This document shows, in pieces, positions 45,367-56,393 of a stretch of 64,000 nt of DNA (position 1 is the first letter of the stretch; each line of letters begins with the position of its first letter). The notes below the pieces were generated by a model. That model ran no database searches, was not told where the DNA came from, and worked only from the letters and a program-made list of their open reading frames with translations. Origin of the DNA: Burkholderiales bacterium (GTDB lineage Bacteria > Pseudomonadota > Gammaproteobacteria > Burkholderiales > Burkholderiaceae_C); assembly GCA_016219375.1 (NCBI GenBank), contig JACRNC010000020.1:140508-204507 (forward strand). Direction: 5' to 3'. A program made the position numbers and the translations under genes.

Positions 45367-45909
45367 TCAGCCCGCCGCGCGTGCCTGCGCGCGGCGCTCG
45401 GCCATCTCGCGGCCCATGGTGGCCATGTCGGCCTCGTCCATGCGGCGGCGCGCGGCCGGGTAGATCAGCGACTCCTCCAGCGTGAGGTGGTCGTGATAGA
45501 GCTCGTTGAAGACGGACACCGCCTCGCGCAGATAGTCCACGTCCACGCCCTGGTTGCCGTCGGCGATGGACTCCAGCACCGGCGAGAGCTCCAGCCAGTC
45601 CTGCTCCAGCCAGCCGTGGTCCTGGCTCAGGCGCAGCGTGGCCTGCACCAGGTCGGCATCGGTGCTCTGCAGCAGCCGCGGGAAGACGTGGCGCTCCTCG
45701 TCCAGGTGGTGGTTGCGCGCGGTGGACGAGAAGAAGTCGTGCACCGAGCGGGCCATCTGCCGCGCCTGCTCGTCCACGCCCAGGCGCTCCACGCGCTGCA
45801 CCAGGGCGCGCAGCTCGCCCAGGGCCACGGCGATGCGCTGGTGGCAGTCGTCCAGCCAGTCCATAGGGCCGACCGTGGCATCGGACAGGGAGAAGACCGG
45901 GGGATTCAT
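45367..45909 (-). CDS. Hemerythrin-like HHE-domain protein
   Basis: The 180-residue helical protein has His/Glu pairs of a hemerythrin-like non-heme iron site: a His in DDCHQRIAVAL, HHLDEERHVFP, then QDHGWLEQDW and LYHDHLTLEESLIYP. It may bind oxygen, nitric oxide or iron, or take part in iron-sulfur repair. The sequence alone does not decide this. The start at 45909 has AGGAG 7 bases upstream. No partner gene is adjacent and its stop codon abuts gloA's. Confidence 0.85.
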   Translation of the reverse strand: MNPPVFSLSDATVGPMDWLDDCHQRIAVALGELRALVQRVERLGVDEQARQMARSVHDFFSSTARNHHLDEERHVFPRLLQSTDADLVQATLRLSQDHGWLEQDWLELSPVLESIADGNQGVDVDYLREAVSVFNELYHDHLTLEESLIYPAARRRMDEADMATMGREMAERRAQARAAG

Positions 45910-46081
45910 GAGGCGCTCCTGCAAGGGTGCCGTGCGCGGGGCCGGCCGGAAGAGGTGAGCGGGTGACCGGCAAGCGCCGGCAAGGACGGGGGGACGCCTC
46001 ATTCTTCGGTGCCCGCCCGCGGCGGCGCTTGCTCCAGATCAAGCACGCCCGAAGCGCGCCGCGCCGGCGCCCGCGGGCCGT

Positions 46082-47017
46082 TCAGCGCAGGTCCAGCACG
46101 TCGATCACCGGCGGGTTGAGCAGGCGCATCGGCAGGTGGCTCTCGCCCAGCCCCGAGGTCACGTAGACCGGCACCGGCGTGACGGTGTAGAAGCCGCGGT
46201 CGAAGCCGCCGTAGGTGGCATTGCGCAGGTGCAGCCGGAACAGGCCGGGGATGCGGATCTGCCCGCCGTGGGTGTGGCCGGCCATCAGCAGGGCCACCGA
46301 CTTCTTGGGCAGCGCGATGCCGGTGTCCGGGTTGTGCGTGAGCACCACGCGCGGCTGGCCGGCCGGGGCGCGCTCGACCACGCTGCGGTCGTCGCGGCCG
46401 GCATAGCGGTCCCCCAGGCCGATCAGCGTCCAGCCGCCCATGTCCTGCCAGCGGTTCTCGATGACGTGCACGCGATGCCTCTGCAGCGCACGGCGCAGCG
46501 CATCGGCCAGCGGCGGGCCGGGGCGCTGCTCGTCATGGTTGCCCAGCACGGCATAGACCGGGTGGCGGCTGGCGGCCCACGGCGCCATCAGCTCGTCCAG
46601 CGGGCGGTCGGGCAGATAGGTGTGGTCGCCGGCGATCAGCACCGCGTCCACATCCAGCTCATTGAGCCGCGCCACCACGCGCTCGACGAAGCCCGGGCCG
46701 TGGAAGAGCCCCAGGTGCAGGTCCGACACCAGTGCCACCCGCGCCGGCACGCCCAGCCCCAGGCGGGTGTGCTGCACGGTGATCAGGTTGGGCTCGATGA
46801 AGCGGCCTTCCACGAAGACCAGCAGGGCCAGCGCCAGCACCGGGCGCGAGATGCGCCACCACCAGCCATGCCGGCGCCAGCGCGTGGCCAGCCGCCAGAA
46901 CACCCAGGCCAGCAGCGGCCACACCAGGTGGCTGAGCCAGACGATGGCGACAGAAGTCCACCACACGGGCCCGGCCGGCTCATAGGCCGGCAGGCCGAAC
47001 ACATCGGCAAGCGTCAT
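46082..47017 (-). CDS. Membrane-anchored metallophosphoesterase
   Basis: The 311-residue protein has two or three membrane segments in the first 75 residues and a calcineurin-like phosphoesterase domain (about 90-305) of the YkuE/YaeI kind. The metal motifs DLHLG, GNHDEQ, THNPDTG and GHTHGGQ are present, and the second motif reads AGDHTY, where most relatives have GDxxD. Related enzymes act on UDP-diacylglucosamine or membrane phospholipids, but the substrate here is unknown. It lies downstream of the adenine deaminase gene on the same strand, 82 bases away. Confidence 0.87.
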   Translation of the reverse strand: MTLADVFGLPAYEPAGPVWWTSVAIVWLSHLVWPLLAWVFWRLATRWRRHGWWWRISRPVLALALLVFVEGRFIEPNLITVQHTRLGLGVPARVALVSDLHLGLFHGPGFVERVVARLNELDVDAVLIAGDHTYLPDRPLDELMAPWAASRHPVYAVLGNHDEQRPGPPLADALRRALQRHRVHVIENRWQDMGGWTLIGLGDRYAGRDDRSVVERAPAGQPRVVLTHNPDTGIALPKKSVALLMAGHTHGGQIRIPGLFRLHLRNATYGGFDRGFYTVTPVPVYVTSGLGESHLPMRLLNPPVIDVLDLR

Positions 47018-47099
47018 TCAGGAACAGGCAAAGAAGAAGGCGGGATGGAAGCCCGGCCACCGCCGAAGTTCCGTCCCGCCCGGTGTCGCGGGCGACAAG

Positions 47100-49162
<2,063 letters not shown>

Positions 49163-49345
49163 GGGTGGGCAGCAGACGCAGGCAAGCAGCCACGGCAGGC
49201 GGTGGCCGCGCCGCAGCAGTGTCCCATCGGTGCGCCTGCCGGCTGCGCGCCGGACCGCCTGCCGGCAGCCCGGGCGAGAAGGATGCAACACGGACGGCAG
49301 GCGGTGCCGATGGCGCCCGGACGGAACGCCGGCCTAGGGAGACAC

Positions 49346-49360
49346 GCAGGGCCCGTGCCA
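49346..49360 (-). promoter_or_regulatory. Candidate sigma-54 promoter upstream of the Rieske gene
   Basis: On the minus strand TGGCAC (49360-49355), five bases, then CTGC (49349-49346) resembles the TGGCAC-N5-TTGC element, about 184 bases before the oxygenase start. The GC-rich composition makes chance matches possible. Confidence 0.35.
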
Positions 49361-49381
49361 CCCGGCTGCGGGGCCTGCGGC

Positions 49382-49395
49382 CCCTAGCGCTAGGG
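49382..49395. repeat. Palindrome CCCTAGCGCTAGGG between the Rieske and PEP-CTERM genes
   Basis: CCCTAGCGCTAGGG at 49382-49395 is a perfect 14-bp palindrome. CTAG is rare in this DNA, and a related half-site CCTAGGG lies at 49333-49339. They stand in the 348-base divergent region between the Rieske gene and the PEP-CTERM gene (49163-49510), which otherwise shows no gene. A regulator operator is possible. Confidence 0.55.
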
Positions 49396-49510
49396 AAGTG
49401 AGCTTGCGATGCCCCGGCGCGGCGCGCAGCCTGGGGATGTGCCGTACCCCGCTGCGCACGCCGGCGTGCGCCCTTCTCTTCCCCCATTTCTTGCCTGCAA
49501 AGGGACCGCC

Positions 49511-50200
49511 ATGCTCAGACCCACCCTGCTTGCCGCCACCCTGGCACTGGCCGGCGCCGCCGCCCATGCCGAGCTGCTGCGCATCGACTACCAGGTCGCC
49601 TTCGACCGTGAGTTCGACCACCTCGGGGCCATCACCACCGACCTCACCGGCCAGACGGCCACCGGCTCCATCGTCTTCGACACGGCCAATGTGCAGAGCA
49701 CGTCCAGCGACGCGTTGAGCACCGTCGTGGTCTTCGGCGCCACCTCCACCTGGGACTACGCCGGCTACCCCACGCCGCCGTCCACCAGCGTGGACAACCT
49801 GGCCCTGACCTTCTACCTGAGCGGCGGCTTTGCCGGCCAGCTCAACGGGCAGGGCAACCTGGGCACCACCTGGAGCCCGTCGCCCGGCATCACGCACGAG
49901 CTGGGGCAGAACATCACGCTCAACGGCACCTACTTCATGCCGCTGTCCAATCCCGCCTCACCCACGGCCGGAGAGATCCTGAACGCCCTGCAGACGACCG
50001 TCGGGCAAGCGCCGACCGCGTTCTACAGCTACCACAAGCACAGCTCGGCGGACATGGGCACCCTGGCCTACAGCGACGTGATCGGCACCGTGACCGTCAC
50101 TGCCGTCACCGCCGTGCCCGAGCCGCAGCAGTGGCTGCTGCTGGGCGCCGGCCTGGGCGCGATGGCGCTGCCCCTGCTGCGCCGGCATCGCCGCGGCTGA
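49511..50200 (+). CDS. Exported PEP-CTERM protein
   Basis: The 229-residue protein has a signal peptide ending at AAAHAELL, a Thr/Ser/Gly-rich beta-type body and a classic C-terminal PEP-CTERM signal: VPEPQQWLLLGAGLGA, a hydrophobic stretch and the basic end RRHRRG. This signal is cut by the exosortase EpsH in exopolysaccharide-producing bacteria, so the genome should encode an exosortase outside the window. The ATG at 49511 has AAGGGA 6 bases upstream. The role of the body domain is unknown. It interrupts the purine cluster with no visible link to it. Confidence 0.87.
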   Translation: MLRPTLLAATLALAGAAAHAELLRIDYQVAFDREFDHLGAITTDLTGQTATGSIVFDTANVQSTSSDALSTVVVFGATSTWDYAGYPTPPSTSVDNLALTFYLSGGFAGQLNGQGNLGTTWSPSPGITHELGQNITLNGTYFMPLSNPASPTAGEILNALQTTVGQAPTAFYSYHKHSSADMGTLAYSDVIGTVTVTAVTAVPEPQQWLLLGAGLGAMALPLLRRHRRG

Positions 50201-50222
50201 GCACCCACCGGCACACGAAGAA

Positions 50223-50248
50223 AAACGGCCACCCGAGGGTGGCCGTTT
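50223..50248. terminator. Bidirectional terminator between the PEP-CTERM and bmp genes
   Basis: AAACGGCCACCC (50223-50234) and GGGTGGCCGTTT (50237-50248) are perfect 12-bp arms with a 2-base loop. TCATTT follows on the plus side and a T-run (from GAAGAAAAA) on the minus side, so it serves both converging transcripts. Confidence 0.88.
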
Positions 50249-50271
50249 CATTTCAGTTCAGCGCGGCTGCA

Positions 50272-51360
50272 TCACTTGCCCGGCACCTTGCCTTCCACGC
50301 CCATGACGTAGAAGTTGATGCCGTGCAGGAACTTGTCGTCGGCCACCTGGCCGGCCTTGAGCAGCTCCTTGCCGTCCGCGCCCATGATGGGGCCCTTCCA
50401 GATCTGGAAGGTGCCGGCCTTCAGGCCTGCCTTGACGGTGTCGACCTTCTTGCGCACATCGGCCGGCACCTTGGGCGAGATGGACACCAGGTCGATCGCG
50501 CCGTCCTTGACGCCCAGCCACACGCCCTCGGACTTCCAGGTCTTGTTGAGCACGTCGTTGGTCGCCTTGATGTAGTACGGCGCCCAGTTGATGATGGACG
50601 AGGCCAGATGGGCGTTGGGGCCGAACTTGCTCATGTCGGAGTCCCAGCCGAAGGCGAACTTGCCGGCCTTCTCGGCCGTCTGCAGCACGGCGGCCGAGTC
50701 GGTGTTCTGGAACAGCACGTCGGCGCCCTGGTTGAGCAGCGACTGCGCGCCCTCGCCTTCCTTGGGCGGATCGAACCAGCTGTTGACCCACACCACCTTG
50801 GTCTTGATCTTGGGGTTGACGCTCTGCGCGCCCAGGGTGAACGAGTTGATGTTGCGGATCACCTCAGGGATGGGGATGGAGCCCACCACGCCCAGCACGT
50901 TGGACTTGGTCATGCTGCCGGCGATGACGCCGGCCATGTAGGCGCCCTCGTAGGTGCGCGAGTCGTAGGTCCGCATGTTGGGCGCGGACTTGTAGCCGGT
51001 GGCGTGCTCGAACTTCACGTTCTTGGCCGTGCGGGCCACCTTCATCATCGGGTCCATGTAGCCGAAGGTGGTGCCGAAGATCAGCGTGTTGCCCTGGGCG
51101 ACCAGGTCGCGGATGACGCGCTCGGCGTCCGGGCCCTCGGGCACCTTCTCGACGAAGGTCGTCTTGACCTTGCTGCCGAACTGGGCCTCGACCGCCTTGC
51201 GGCCGTTGTCGTGGGCGAAGGTCCAGCCAGCGTCACCCACCGGGCCGACGTAGACGAAGCCGATCTTCAGCGGCTCTTGCGCCTGGGCGGCCAGGCCGGT
51301 GGCGGCCAGGACGGCCGCGGCGGTCAACTTGAGCAGGGAACGTTTGGAGGTCAGGCTCAT
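50272..51360 (-). CDS. BMP-family purine/nucleoside-type ABC binding protein
   Basis: The 362-residue protein is a periplasmic substrate-binding protein of the basic membrane protein (BMP) family. It has a signal peptide (LLKLTAAAVLAATGLAAQAQ) and the family segments IGFVYVGPVGDAGWTFAHD and NTLIFGTTFGYMDP. BMP proteins mostly bind nucleosides or purines. It is the last gene of the operon with guaD, an ATPase and two permeases, which supports purine or nucleoside uptake. A 107-base spacer with runs of GGGAC-type sequence separates it from the permeases. Confidence 0.93.
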   Translation of the reverse strand: MSLTSKRSLLKLTAAAVLAATGLAAQAQEPLKIGFVYVGPVGDAGWTFAHDNGRKAVEAQFGSKVKTTFVEKVPEGPDAERVIRDLVAQGNTLIFGTTFGYMDPMMKVARTAKNVKFEHATGYKSAPNMRTYDSRTYEGAYMAGVIAGSMTKSNVLGVVGSIPIPEVIRNINSFTLGAQSVNPKIKTKVVWVNSWFDPPKEGEGAQSLLNQGADVLFQNTDSAAVLQTAEKAGKFAFGWDSDMSKFGPNAHLASSIINWAPYYIKATNDVLNKTWKSEGVWLGVKDGAIDLVSISPKVPADVRKKVDTVKAGLKAGTFQIWKGPIMGADGKELLKAGQVADDKFLHGINFYVMGVEGKVPGK

Positions 51361-51467
51361 GGAGGCTCCGGTTCTTCAGGGGTGGGACGGGAAAGGGGAC
51401 GGGAGAGGGGACAGAAAAGGATCGGCCGCGATCAGGCCGGTGATCGGGGCAGGGATCAGGGCGCGGA

Positions 51468-52382
51468 TCACGGGGTGAAGGGCTTGCCCAGCGAGGCCGG
51501 CATGTTGATGCGGATCCAGGCCGGGTTGCGCGAGATCAGCACCAGCACGACGATGGTGGCCACATAGGGCAGTGCGGTCAGCACCTGGCTGGGGATCTGC
51601 ACGCCCTGCCCCTGCAGCTGGAACTGCAGCATGGTGACGCCGCCGAACAGATAGGCGCCCAGCAGGATGCGCCCGGGCCGCCAGGTGGCGAAGGTGGTCA
51701 GCGCCAGCGCGATCCAGCCGCGGCCCGCGCTCATGCCCTCCACCCACTGCGGCACGTAGAAGAGCGACAGGAAGGCGCCGGCCAGCCCGCACAGCGCACC
51801 GCCAGCCATCACCGCGGCCAGCCGGATGCGCCGCACCGGGTAGCCCAGCGCGTGGGCCGAGTCGGGCGACTCGCCCACCGCGCGCAGCACCAGCCCGGCA
51901 CGCGAGCGGTAGAGGAACCAGGCCAGCGCGATGGCCAGCCCCACGGTGATGTAGACCATCGGGTGCTGCTTGAAGAAGGCGGTGCCCACGAAAGGCAGGT
52001 CGGCCAGGCCCGGGATCTCGAAGCGCGGCCGGTCCGACAGCTTCTCCTGCGTGTAGGGCTGGCCCACGAAGGCCGCCAGCCCCGCGCCGAAGAGGCTGAG
52101 CGCCAGGCCGGTGGCGTACTGGTTGGTGTTCAGCCAGATCACCAGCACGCCGAAGGCGCCGGCCAGCAGGGCCGCGGCCAGCGCGGCGGCAGAGAAGGCC
52201 AGCGGATCGCTGTGCGTGTGCACGGCCACCGCATAGCCGGTGATGGCGGCCACCAGCAGCAGCCCTTCGGCACCCAGATTGAGCACGCCGGCGCGCTCGT
52301 TGATCAAGAGCCCCAGCGCAGCCAGGCCGACTACCGTGCCGGCATTGAGCGTGGAGGCGATGAGCAGGGCAGCGGCTTCCAT
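51468..52382 (-). CDS. ABC transporter permease, purine/nucleoside type (second)
   Basis: The 304-residue inner-membrane protein has about eight to nine hydrophobic segments and belongs to the BPD_transp_2 permease family. It begins MEAAALLIASTLNAGTVVGLAALG and has GVLNLGAEGLLLVAAITGYAV and DSAHALGYPVRRIRLAAVMAGGA. The start overlaps the stop of the first permease by one base. It forms the heterodimeric channel with the other permease for the BMP-type importer. Confidence 0.92.
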   Translation of the reverse strand: MEAAALLIASTLNAGTVVGLAALGLLINERAGVLNLGAEGLLLVAAITGYAVAVHTHSDPLAFSAAALAAALLAGAFGVLVIWLNTNQYATGLALSLFGAGLAAFVGQPYTQEKLSDRPRFEIPGLADLPFVGTAFFKQHPMVYITVGLAIALAWFLYRSRAGLVLRAVGESPDSAHALGYPVRRIRLAAVMAGGALCGLAGAFLSLFYVPQWVEGMSAGRGWIALALTTFATWRPGRILLGAYLFGGVTMLQFQLQGQGVQIPSQVLTALPYVATIVVLVLISRNPAWIRINMPASLGKPFTP

Positions 52383-53479
52383 CACGCGGCCTCCTTCATC
52401 GCCACAGCGGCGACCGTGCGCGGCCGGCCCACCCAGCGCAGCCGCTGGTTGACCAGCGTGTCGCAGGCCAGCAGGGCAAAGAGCAGCAGGCCCTGGAAGA
52501 CGCCGGTCAGCGCCTTGGGCAGCCCCATGCGCGACTGGGCCAGCTCGCCCCCGATGTAGAACAGGCTCATGAGCAGGGCCGAGAAGATGATGCCCACCGG
52601 ATGCAGCCGGCCGACGAAGGCGACGATGATGGCCGCAAAGCCGTAGCCCACCGGCACATAGGGCGTGAGCTGGCCCGCCGGGCCGGCCACCTCCAGCGCA
52701 CCGGCCAGCCCGGCCATGCCGCCGGACAGCAGCAGCGCCAGCCACAGCGAGCGCCGCGACGAGAAGCCCGCATAGCGCGCCGCCTGCGGCGCCAGCCCGC
52801 CGACCTGCAGCTGGTAGCCGGCATAGGTCCGGAAGAGGAACACCCAGAACAGCGCCACGGCGCCGAGTGCGATCAGCGCACCGATGTGCAGCCGCGTGTC
52901 CTCGAAGACCAGCGGGATCTGGGTGGGCGAGAGAAACGTGATGGTCTGCGGGAAGTTGAAGCCCATCGGGTCCTTCCAGGGGCCGTAGACCAGGTAGCCC
53001 AGCAGCTGCTCGGCCACGTAGACCAGCATCAAGCTGACCAGGATCTCGTTGGCATGGAAGCGGTCGCGCAGCAGGGCGACGATGCCCGCCCAGGCCATGC
53101 CGGCCAGCGTGCCGGCCGCAAGTATTGCGACGACGATGGTGCGCGGGCTGTCGTCCGTGGCCTGCATGGCCACCCAGGTGCCGCCGATGGCCCCCAGCAC
53201 GTACTGGCCCTCGGCGCCGATGTTCCACAGGTTGGAGCGGAAGCACACCGCCAGCCCCAGCGCGATCAGGATCAGCGGCGTGGCCTTGACCGCCACCTCC
53301 GACACGCCATAGGCGGTCTTCAGCGGCTCGACGAAGAACATGGACAAGCCCTGCAGCGGGTCCTTGCCCAGAGCGGCGAAGAGGCCCATGCCGATCAGCA
53401 CGGTCAGCGCCAGGGCCAGCAGCGGTGAGTCATAGCTCATCCACTGCGACGGCTGCGCGCGCGGCTCAAGCTTGAGCAT
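52382..53479 (-). CDS. ABC transporter permease, purine/nucleoside type (first)
   Basis: The 365-residue permease has about ten hydrophobic segments and the family block NLWNIGAEGQYVLGAIGGTW. It also shows HANEILVSLMLVYVAEQLL and the YAGYQLQVGGLAPQAARYAGF loop that contacts the ATPase. Its start lies 14 bases inside the end of the ATPase gene, and its stop overlaps the next permease by one base, so the whole transporter is translated in a coupled way. Confidence 0.92.
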   Translation of the reverse strand: MLKLEPRAQPSQWMSYDSPLLALALTVLIGMGLFAALGKDPLQGLSMFFVEPLKTAYGVSEVAVKATPLILIALGLAVCFRSNLWNIGAEGQYVLGAIGGTWVAMQATDDSPRTIVVAILAAGTLAGMAWAGIVALLRDRFHANEILVSLMLVYVAEQLLGYLVYGPWKDPMGFNFPQTITFLSPTQIPLVFEDTRLHIGALIALGAVALFWVFLFRTYAGYQLQVGGLAPQAARYAGFSSRRSLWLALLLSGGMAGLAGALEVAGPAGQLTPYVPVGYGFAAIIVAFVGRLHPVGIIFSALLMSLFYIGGELAQSRMGLPKALTGVFQGLLLFALLACDTLVNQRLRWVGRPRTVAAVAMKEAA

Positions 53480-55022
53480 GGGCGCCCTCCTGCCGGTTGG
53501 CCGGCGTGGCCGCGGCGGCATCCGCCTCCCACAGCCCGCTCATCCACGCGCCGATGCGCTCCACCGTGGCCTGGGCCGCCGGGATGCTGGGCGACAGGCG
53601 GCCCTGCGCCATCACCACCAGCCGGTCACTGATCTCGAACAACTCGTCCAACTCCTCGCTGACCACCAGCACGGCGCAGCCCGCGTCGCGCAGCGCCAGC
53701 AGCTCGCCGCGGATCTGCGCGGCGGCACCCACGTCCACGCCCCAGGTGGGCTGGGCAATGATGAGCACCTTGGGCCGCGCGTCGATCTCGCGGCCCACGA
53801 TGTACTTCTGCAGGTTGCCGCCGGAGAGGCTGCGCGCCGCAGCGGCCGGGCCGCCGGCCTTGACCTTGAAGCGCTGGATCAGTGCATGCGCCTGCTGGCG
53901 CAGCACGCCGCGGCGGATCCAGCCCAGCGGGCCCACGGCTTCATGGCGCGTGAGCAGCGTGTTCTCGTCCAGGCCCAGCGGCGGCACCGCGCCGCGGCCC
54001 AGGCGCTCCTCGGGCACGAAGTGCAGGCCCAGCTTGCGCCGCCGTGCCGGCGAGGCACGCGAGATGTCCTGCCCGAAGAGCGTGACGCTGGCCGCAGGCG
54101 CGCGGCCGTCCTCGCCGGACAGAGCCGCCATCAGCTCCTGCTGGCCGTTGCCCGACACGCCGGCCACGCCCAGGATCTCGCCGCTGCGCAGCTCAAGCTG
54201 GATGCCGCGCAGGTCCACGCCGAACTCGTCTTCCTTGGCCAGCGACAGGCCGCGCACGGCCAGAGCCACGTCGCCCGCAGCGCGCGCCTCGTGGCGCAGC
54301 TGCGGCGGCTCCGCACCGATCATCAGGCGCGACAGGCTGGCATTGCTCTCCTGGCGCGGGTCCACCTCGCCCGTCACCTTGCCGCCGCGCAGCACGGTGC
54401 AGCGCTCGCACAGCGCGCGGATCTCGTCGAGCTTGTGGCTGATGTAGAGGATGGAGCACCCCTGCGCGGCCAGCCGGCGCAGCGTGACGAAGAGCTTGTC
54501 CACCGCCTGCGGCGTGAGCACCGAGGTGGGCTCGTCCAGGATGAGCAACTGCGGCTCGGTGAGCAGCGCGCGCACGATCTCCACGCGCTGGCGCTCGCCG
54601 ACCGACAGCGTGTGCACCGGCCGCAGCGGGTCCACGTCCAGGCCGTATTCCCCGCTGACACGGCGGATGCGCTCGATCACCTCGGGCAGCTTGCTGCGCT
54701 TGTCCAGGCCCAGCCAGACGTTTTCGGCCGCGGTCAGCGTGTCGAACAGCGAGAAGTGCTGGTAGACCATGCTGATGCCCAGGGCGCGCGCCTCCTGCGG
54801 GCTGCGGATGGCCACCGGCTGGCCGTTGAAGTGCATCTGGCCGGCATCCGGGCGCACCGCGCCGTAGATGATCTTCATCAGCGTGGACTTGCCCGCGCCG
54901 TTCTCGCCGAGCACGGCATGGATCTCGCCGGGGGCGACGCTCAGGCTGACCGCATCGTTGGCGCGGACGGCCGGGTACTGCTTGGTGATGGCGTGCAGGG
55001 CCAGGCGGGGCGGAGGGCTCAA
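53466..55022 (-). CDS. ABC transporter ATPase, tandem-domain purine/sugar type
   Basis: The 518-residue ATPase has two nucleotide-binding domains. The first has Walker A GENGAGKST, signature LSVGERQRVEIVRAL and Walker B LLILDEPTSVL. The second has a degenerate Walker A (GVSGNGQQEL) and signature LSGGNLQKYIVGREI, the usual asymmetry of RbsA/YufO-type importers. The start is a TTG at 55022, because the family N-terminus (LALHAITKQYPAVRAND) begins just inside it and no ATG fits. It follows guaD by 34 bases in the same operon. Confidence 0.94.
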   Translation of the reverse strand: MSPPPRLALHAITKQYPAVRANDAVSLSVAPGEIHAVLGENGAGKSTLMKIIYGAVRPDAGQMHFNGQPVAIRSPQEARALGISMVYQHFSLFDTLTAAENVWLGLDKRSKLPEVIERIRRVSGEYGLDVDPLRPVHTLSVGERQRVEIVRALLTEPQLLILDEPTSVLTPQAVDKLFVTLRRLAAQGCSILYISHKLDEIRALCERCTVLRGGKVTGEVDPRQESNASLSRLMIGAEPPQLRHEARAAGDVALAVRGLSLAKEDEFGVDLRGIQLELRSGEILGVAGVSGNGQQELMAALSGEDGRAPAASVTLFGQDISRASPARRRKLGLHFVPEERLGRGAVPPLGLDENTLLTRHEAVGPLGWIRRGVLRQQAHALIQRFKVKAGGPAAAARSLSGGNLQKYIVGREIDARPKVLIIAQPTWGVDVGAAAQIRGELLALRDAGCAVLVVSEELDELFEISDRLVVMAQGRLSPSIPAAQATVERIGAWMSGLWEADAAAATPANRQEGAHAQA

Positions 55023-55056
55023 GGCTGGGCTCGGGAGAGATCTGCGAAGGACGCGG

Positions 55057-56379
55057 TCAACGTTGATACAGGCACTTGCCGGCGACGAAGGTGCGGACCA
55101 GGTTGCGCTCGTCGCCCAGCGTCAGGAAGGCAAACACACGCTCATGCACATCCCGGGCCACGTACAGGCGCCGGGCGGCCACCGGGCCCACCGCCAAGTC
55201 CCAGAGCGCGAAATCCGCCACACGGCCTTCGCTCAGGCTGCCGATCTCGTGGTCCAGGCCCAGGTTGCGCGCCGCGCCCAGGGTGACGCCGTAGAGCGCC
55301 TTCCAGGCCGTCAGCCGCGTGCCCTGCAGGGCCTGCACCTTGTAGGCATCGGCCAGGGTGCGCAGCAGCGACAGGCTGGTGCCGCCGCCCACGTCGCTGG
55401 CCACGCTCACGCGCACACCGGCGCGCTCGGCTGCGGCCCAGTCGAAGAGGCCGCTGCCCAGGAACAGGTTGGACGACGGGCTGTGCGCGATCTGTGCGCC
55501 GGTATCGCGCAGCAGCGCGCGGTCCTCGTCGTCCAGCCAGATGCCGTGGGCGAGCACGCCGCGCTCGTTGAGCAGGCCGGCGCGGTGGTAGATGTCGAGG
55601 TAGCTGCGCGCCTCGGGGAAGAGCTCCTGTGCCCAGCGCACCTCGTCGCGGTTCTCGGCCACGTGGGTGTGCATGTACAGGCCCGGATAGCGCTGCAGCA
55701 GCCGGCCGGCCATCTGCAATTGCTCGGGCGTGCTGGTGGGGGCGAAGCGCACCGTCACCGCATAGCTCAGCCGGTCGGTGCCGTGCCAGCGCTCGATCAG
55801 CTCGCAGCAGTCCTTCTGCGCCTGGGTCACGTCGTCGCGCAGGCCGTCGGGCGCGTGGCGGTCCATCAGCACCTTGCCGGTGATCAGCCGCATGTTGCGC
55901 TGGCACGCCTGGGCAAAGAGTGCCTCGGCCGCGCGCTTGTGCACCGTGGGCATGACCACCGCGGTGGTGGTGCCGTGGGCCAGCAGCGCGTCCAGGAAGC
56001 GGGTGGCGCCCTCGATGGCCCACTGCGGGTCGGCGTAGCGCGTCTCGCTGGGGAAGGTGTAGGTGTTCAGCCAGTCCAGCAGCTCGGTGCCGAAGCTGGC
56101 GATCACGTCGAGCTGCGGCGAGTGCACATGGCTGTCGATGAAGCCCGGCATGACCAGCGAGCCGGGCGCCTCGAAGCGGGCCCAGCTGTCGTCCGGCAGG
56201 TCGGCGCTGACCTGGGTGCCGACGATGCGGCCACCGTCCACCAGCAGCCAGTGGTTTGGCCGGAAGCGCACGCCGGGCGCCTGGTGCGGGCTGGCGAAGC
56301 CCGGGTCGTCGGTGAAGTCCAGCAGGTCGGCCAGCAGGGCGAAGCGCGACGGCGTGGCTTGCGGAGGCGGCTTGGGCAT
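55057..56379 (-). CDS. guaD: Guanine deaminase
   Basis: The 440-residue amidohydrolase converts guanine to xanthine. The metal site GFIDSHVHSPQLD appears near residue 80, followed by HTHVAENRDE, LAHGIWLDDED, HSPSSNLFLGSGLFD and the Asp in ASDVGGGTSLSLL. These match the GuaD group. It lies 14 bases downstream of the LysR gene and 34 bases upstream of the transporter ATPase, and it supplies xanthine to the divergently encoded xanthine dehydrogenase. Confidence 0.95.
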   Translation of the reverse strand: MPKPPPQATPSRFALLADLLDFTDDPGFASPHQAPGVRFRPNHWLLVDGGRIVGTQVSADLPDDSWARFEAPGSLVMPGFIDSHVHSPQLDVIASFGTELLDWLNTYTFPSETRYADPQWAIEGATRFLDALLAHGTTTAVVMPTVHKRAAEALFAQACQRNMRLITGKVLMDRHAPDGLRDDVTQAQKDCCELIERWHGTDRLSYAVTVRFAPTSTPEQLQMAGRLLQRYPGLYMHTHVAENRDEVRWAQELFPEARSYLDIYHRAGLLNERGVLAHGIWLDDEDRALLRDTGAQIAHSPSSNLFLGSGLFDWAAAERAGVRVSVASDVGGGTSLSLLRTLADAYKVQALQGTRLTAWKALYGVTLGAARNLGLDHEIGSLSEGRVADFALWDLAVGPVAARRLYVARDVHERVFAFLTLGDERNLVRTFVAGKCLYQR

Positions 56380-56393
56380 GGGACAGCGTGCGG

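Noticed and set aside
49355..49372. Plus-strand sigma-54-like site upstream of the PEP-CTERM gene.
   Set aside because: The sequence TGCCAC lacks the required GG of the -24 element.
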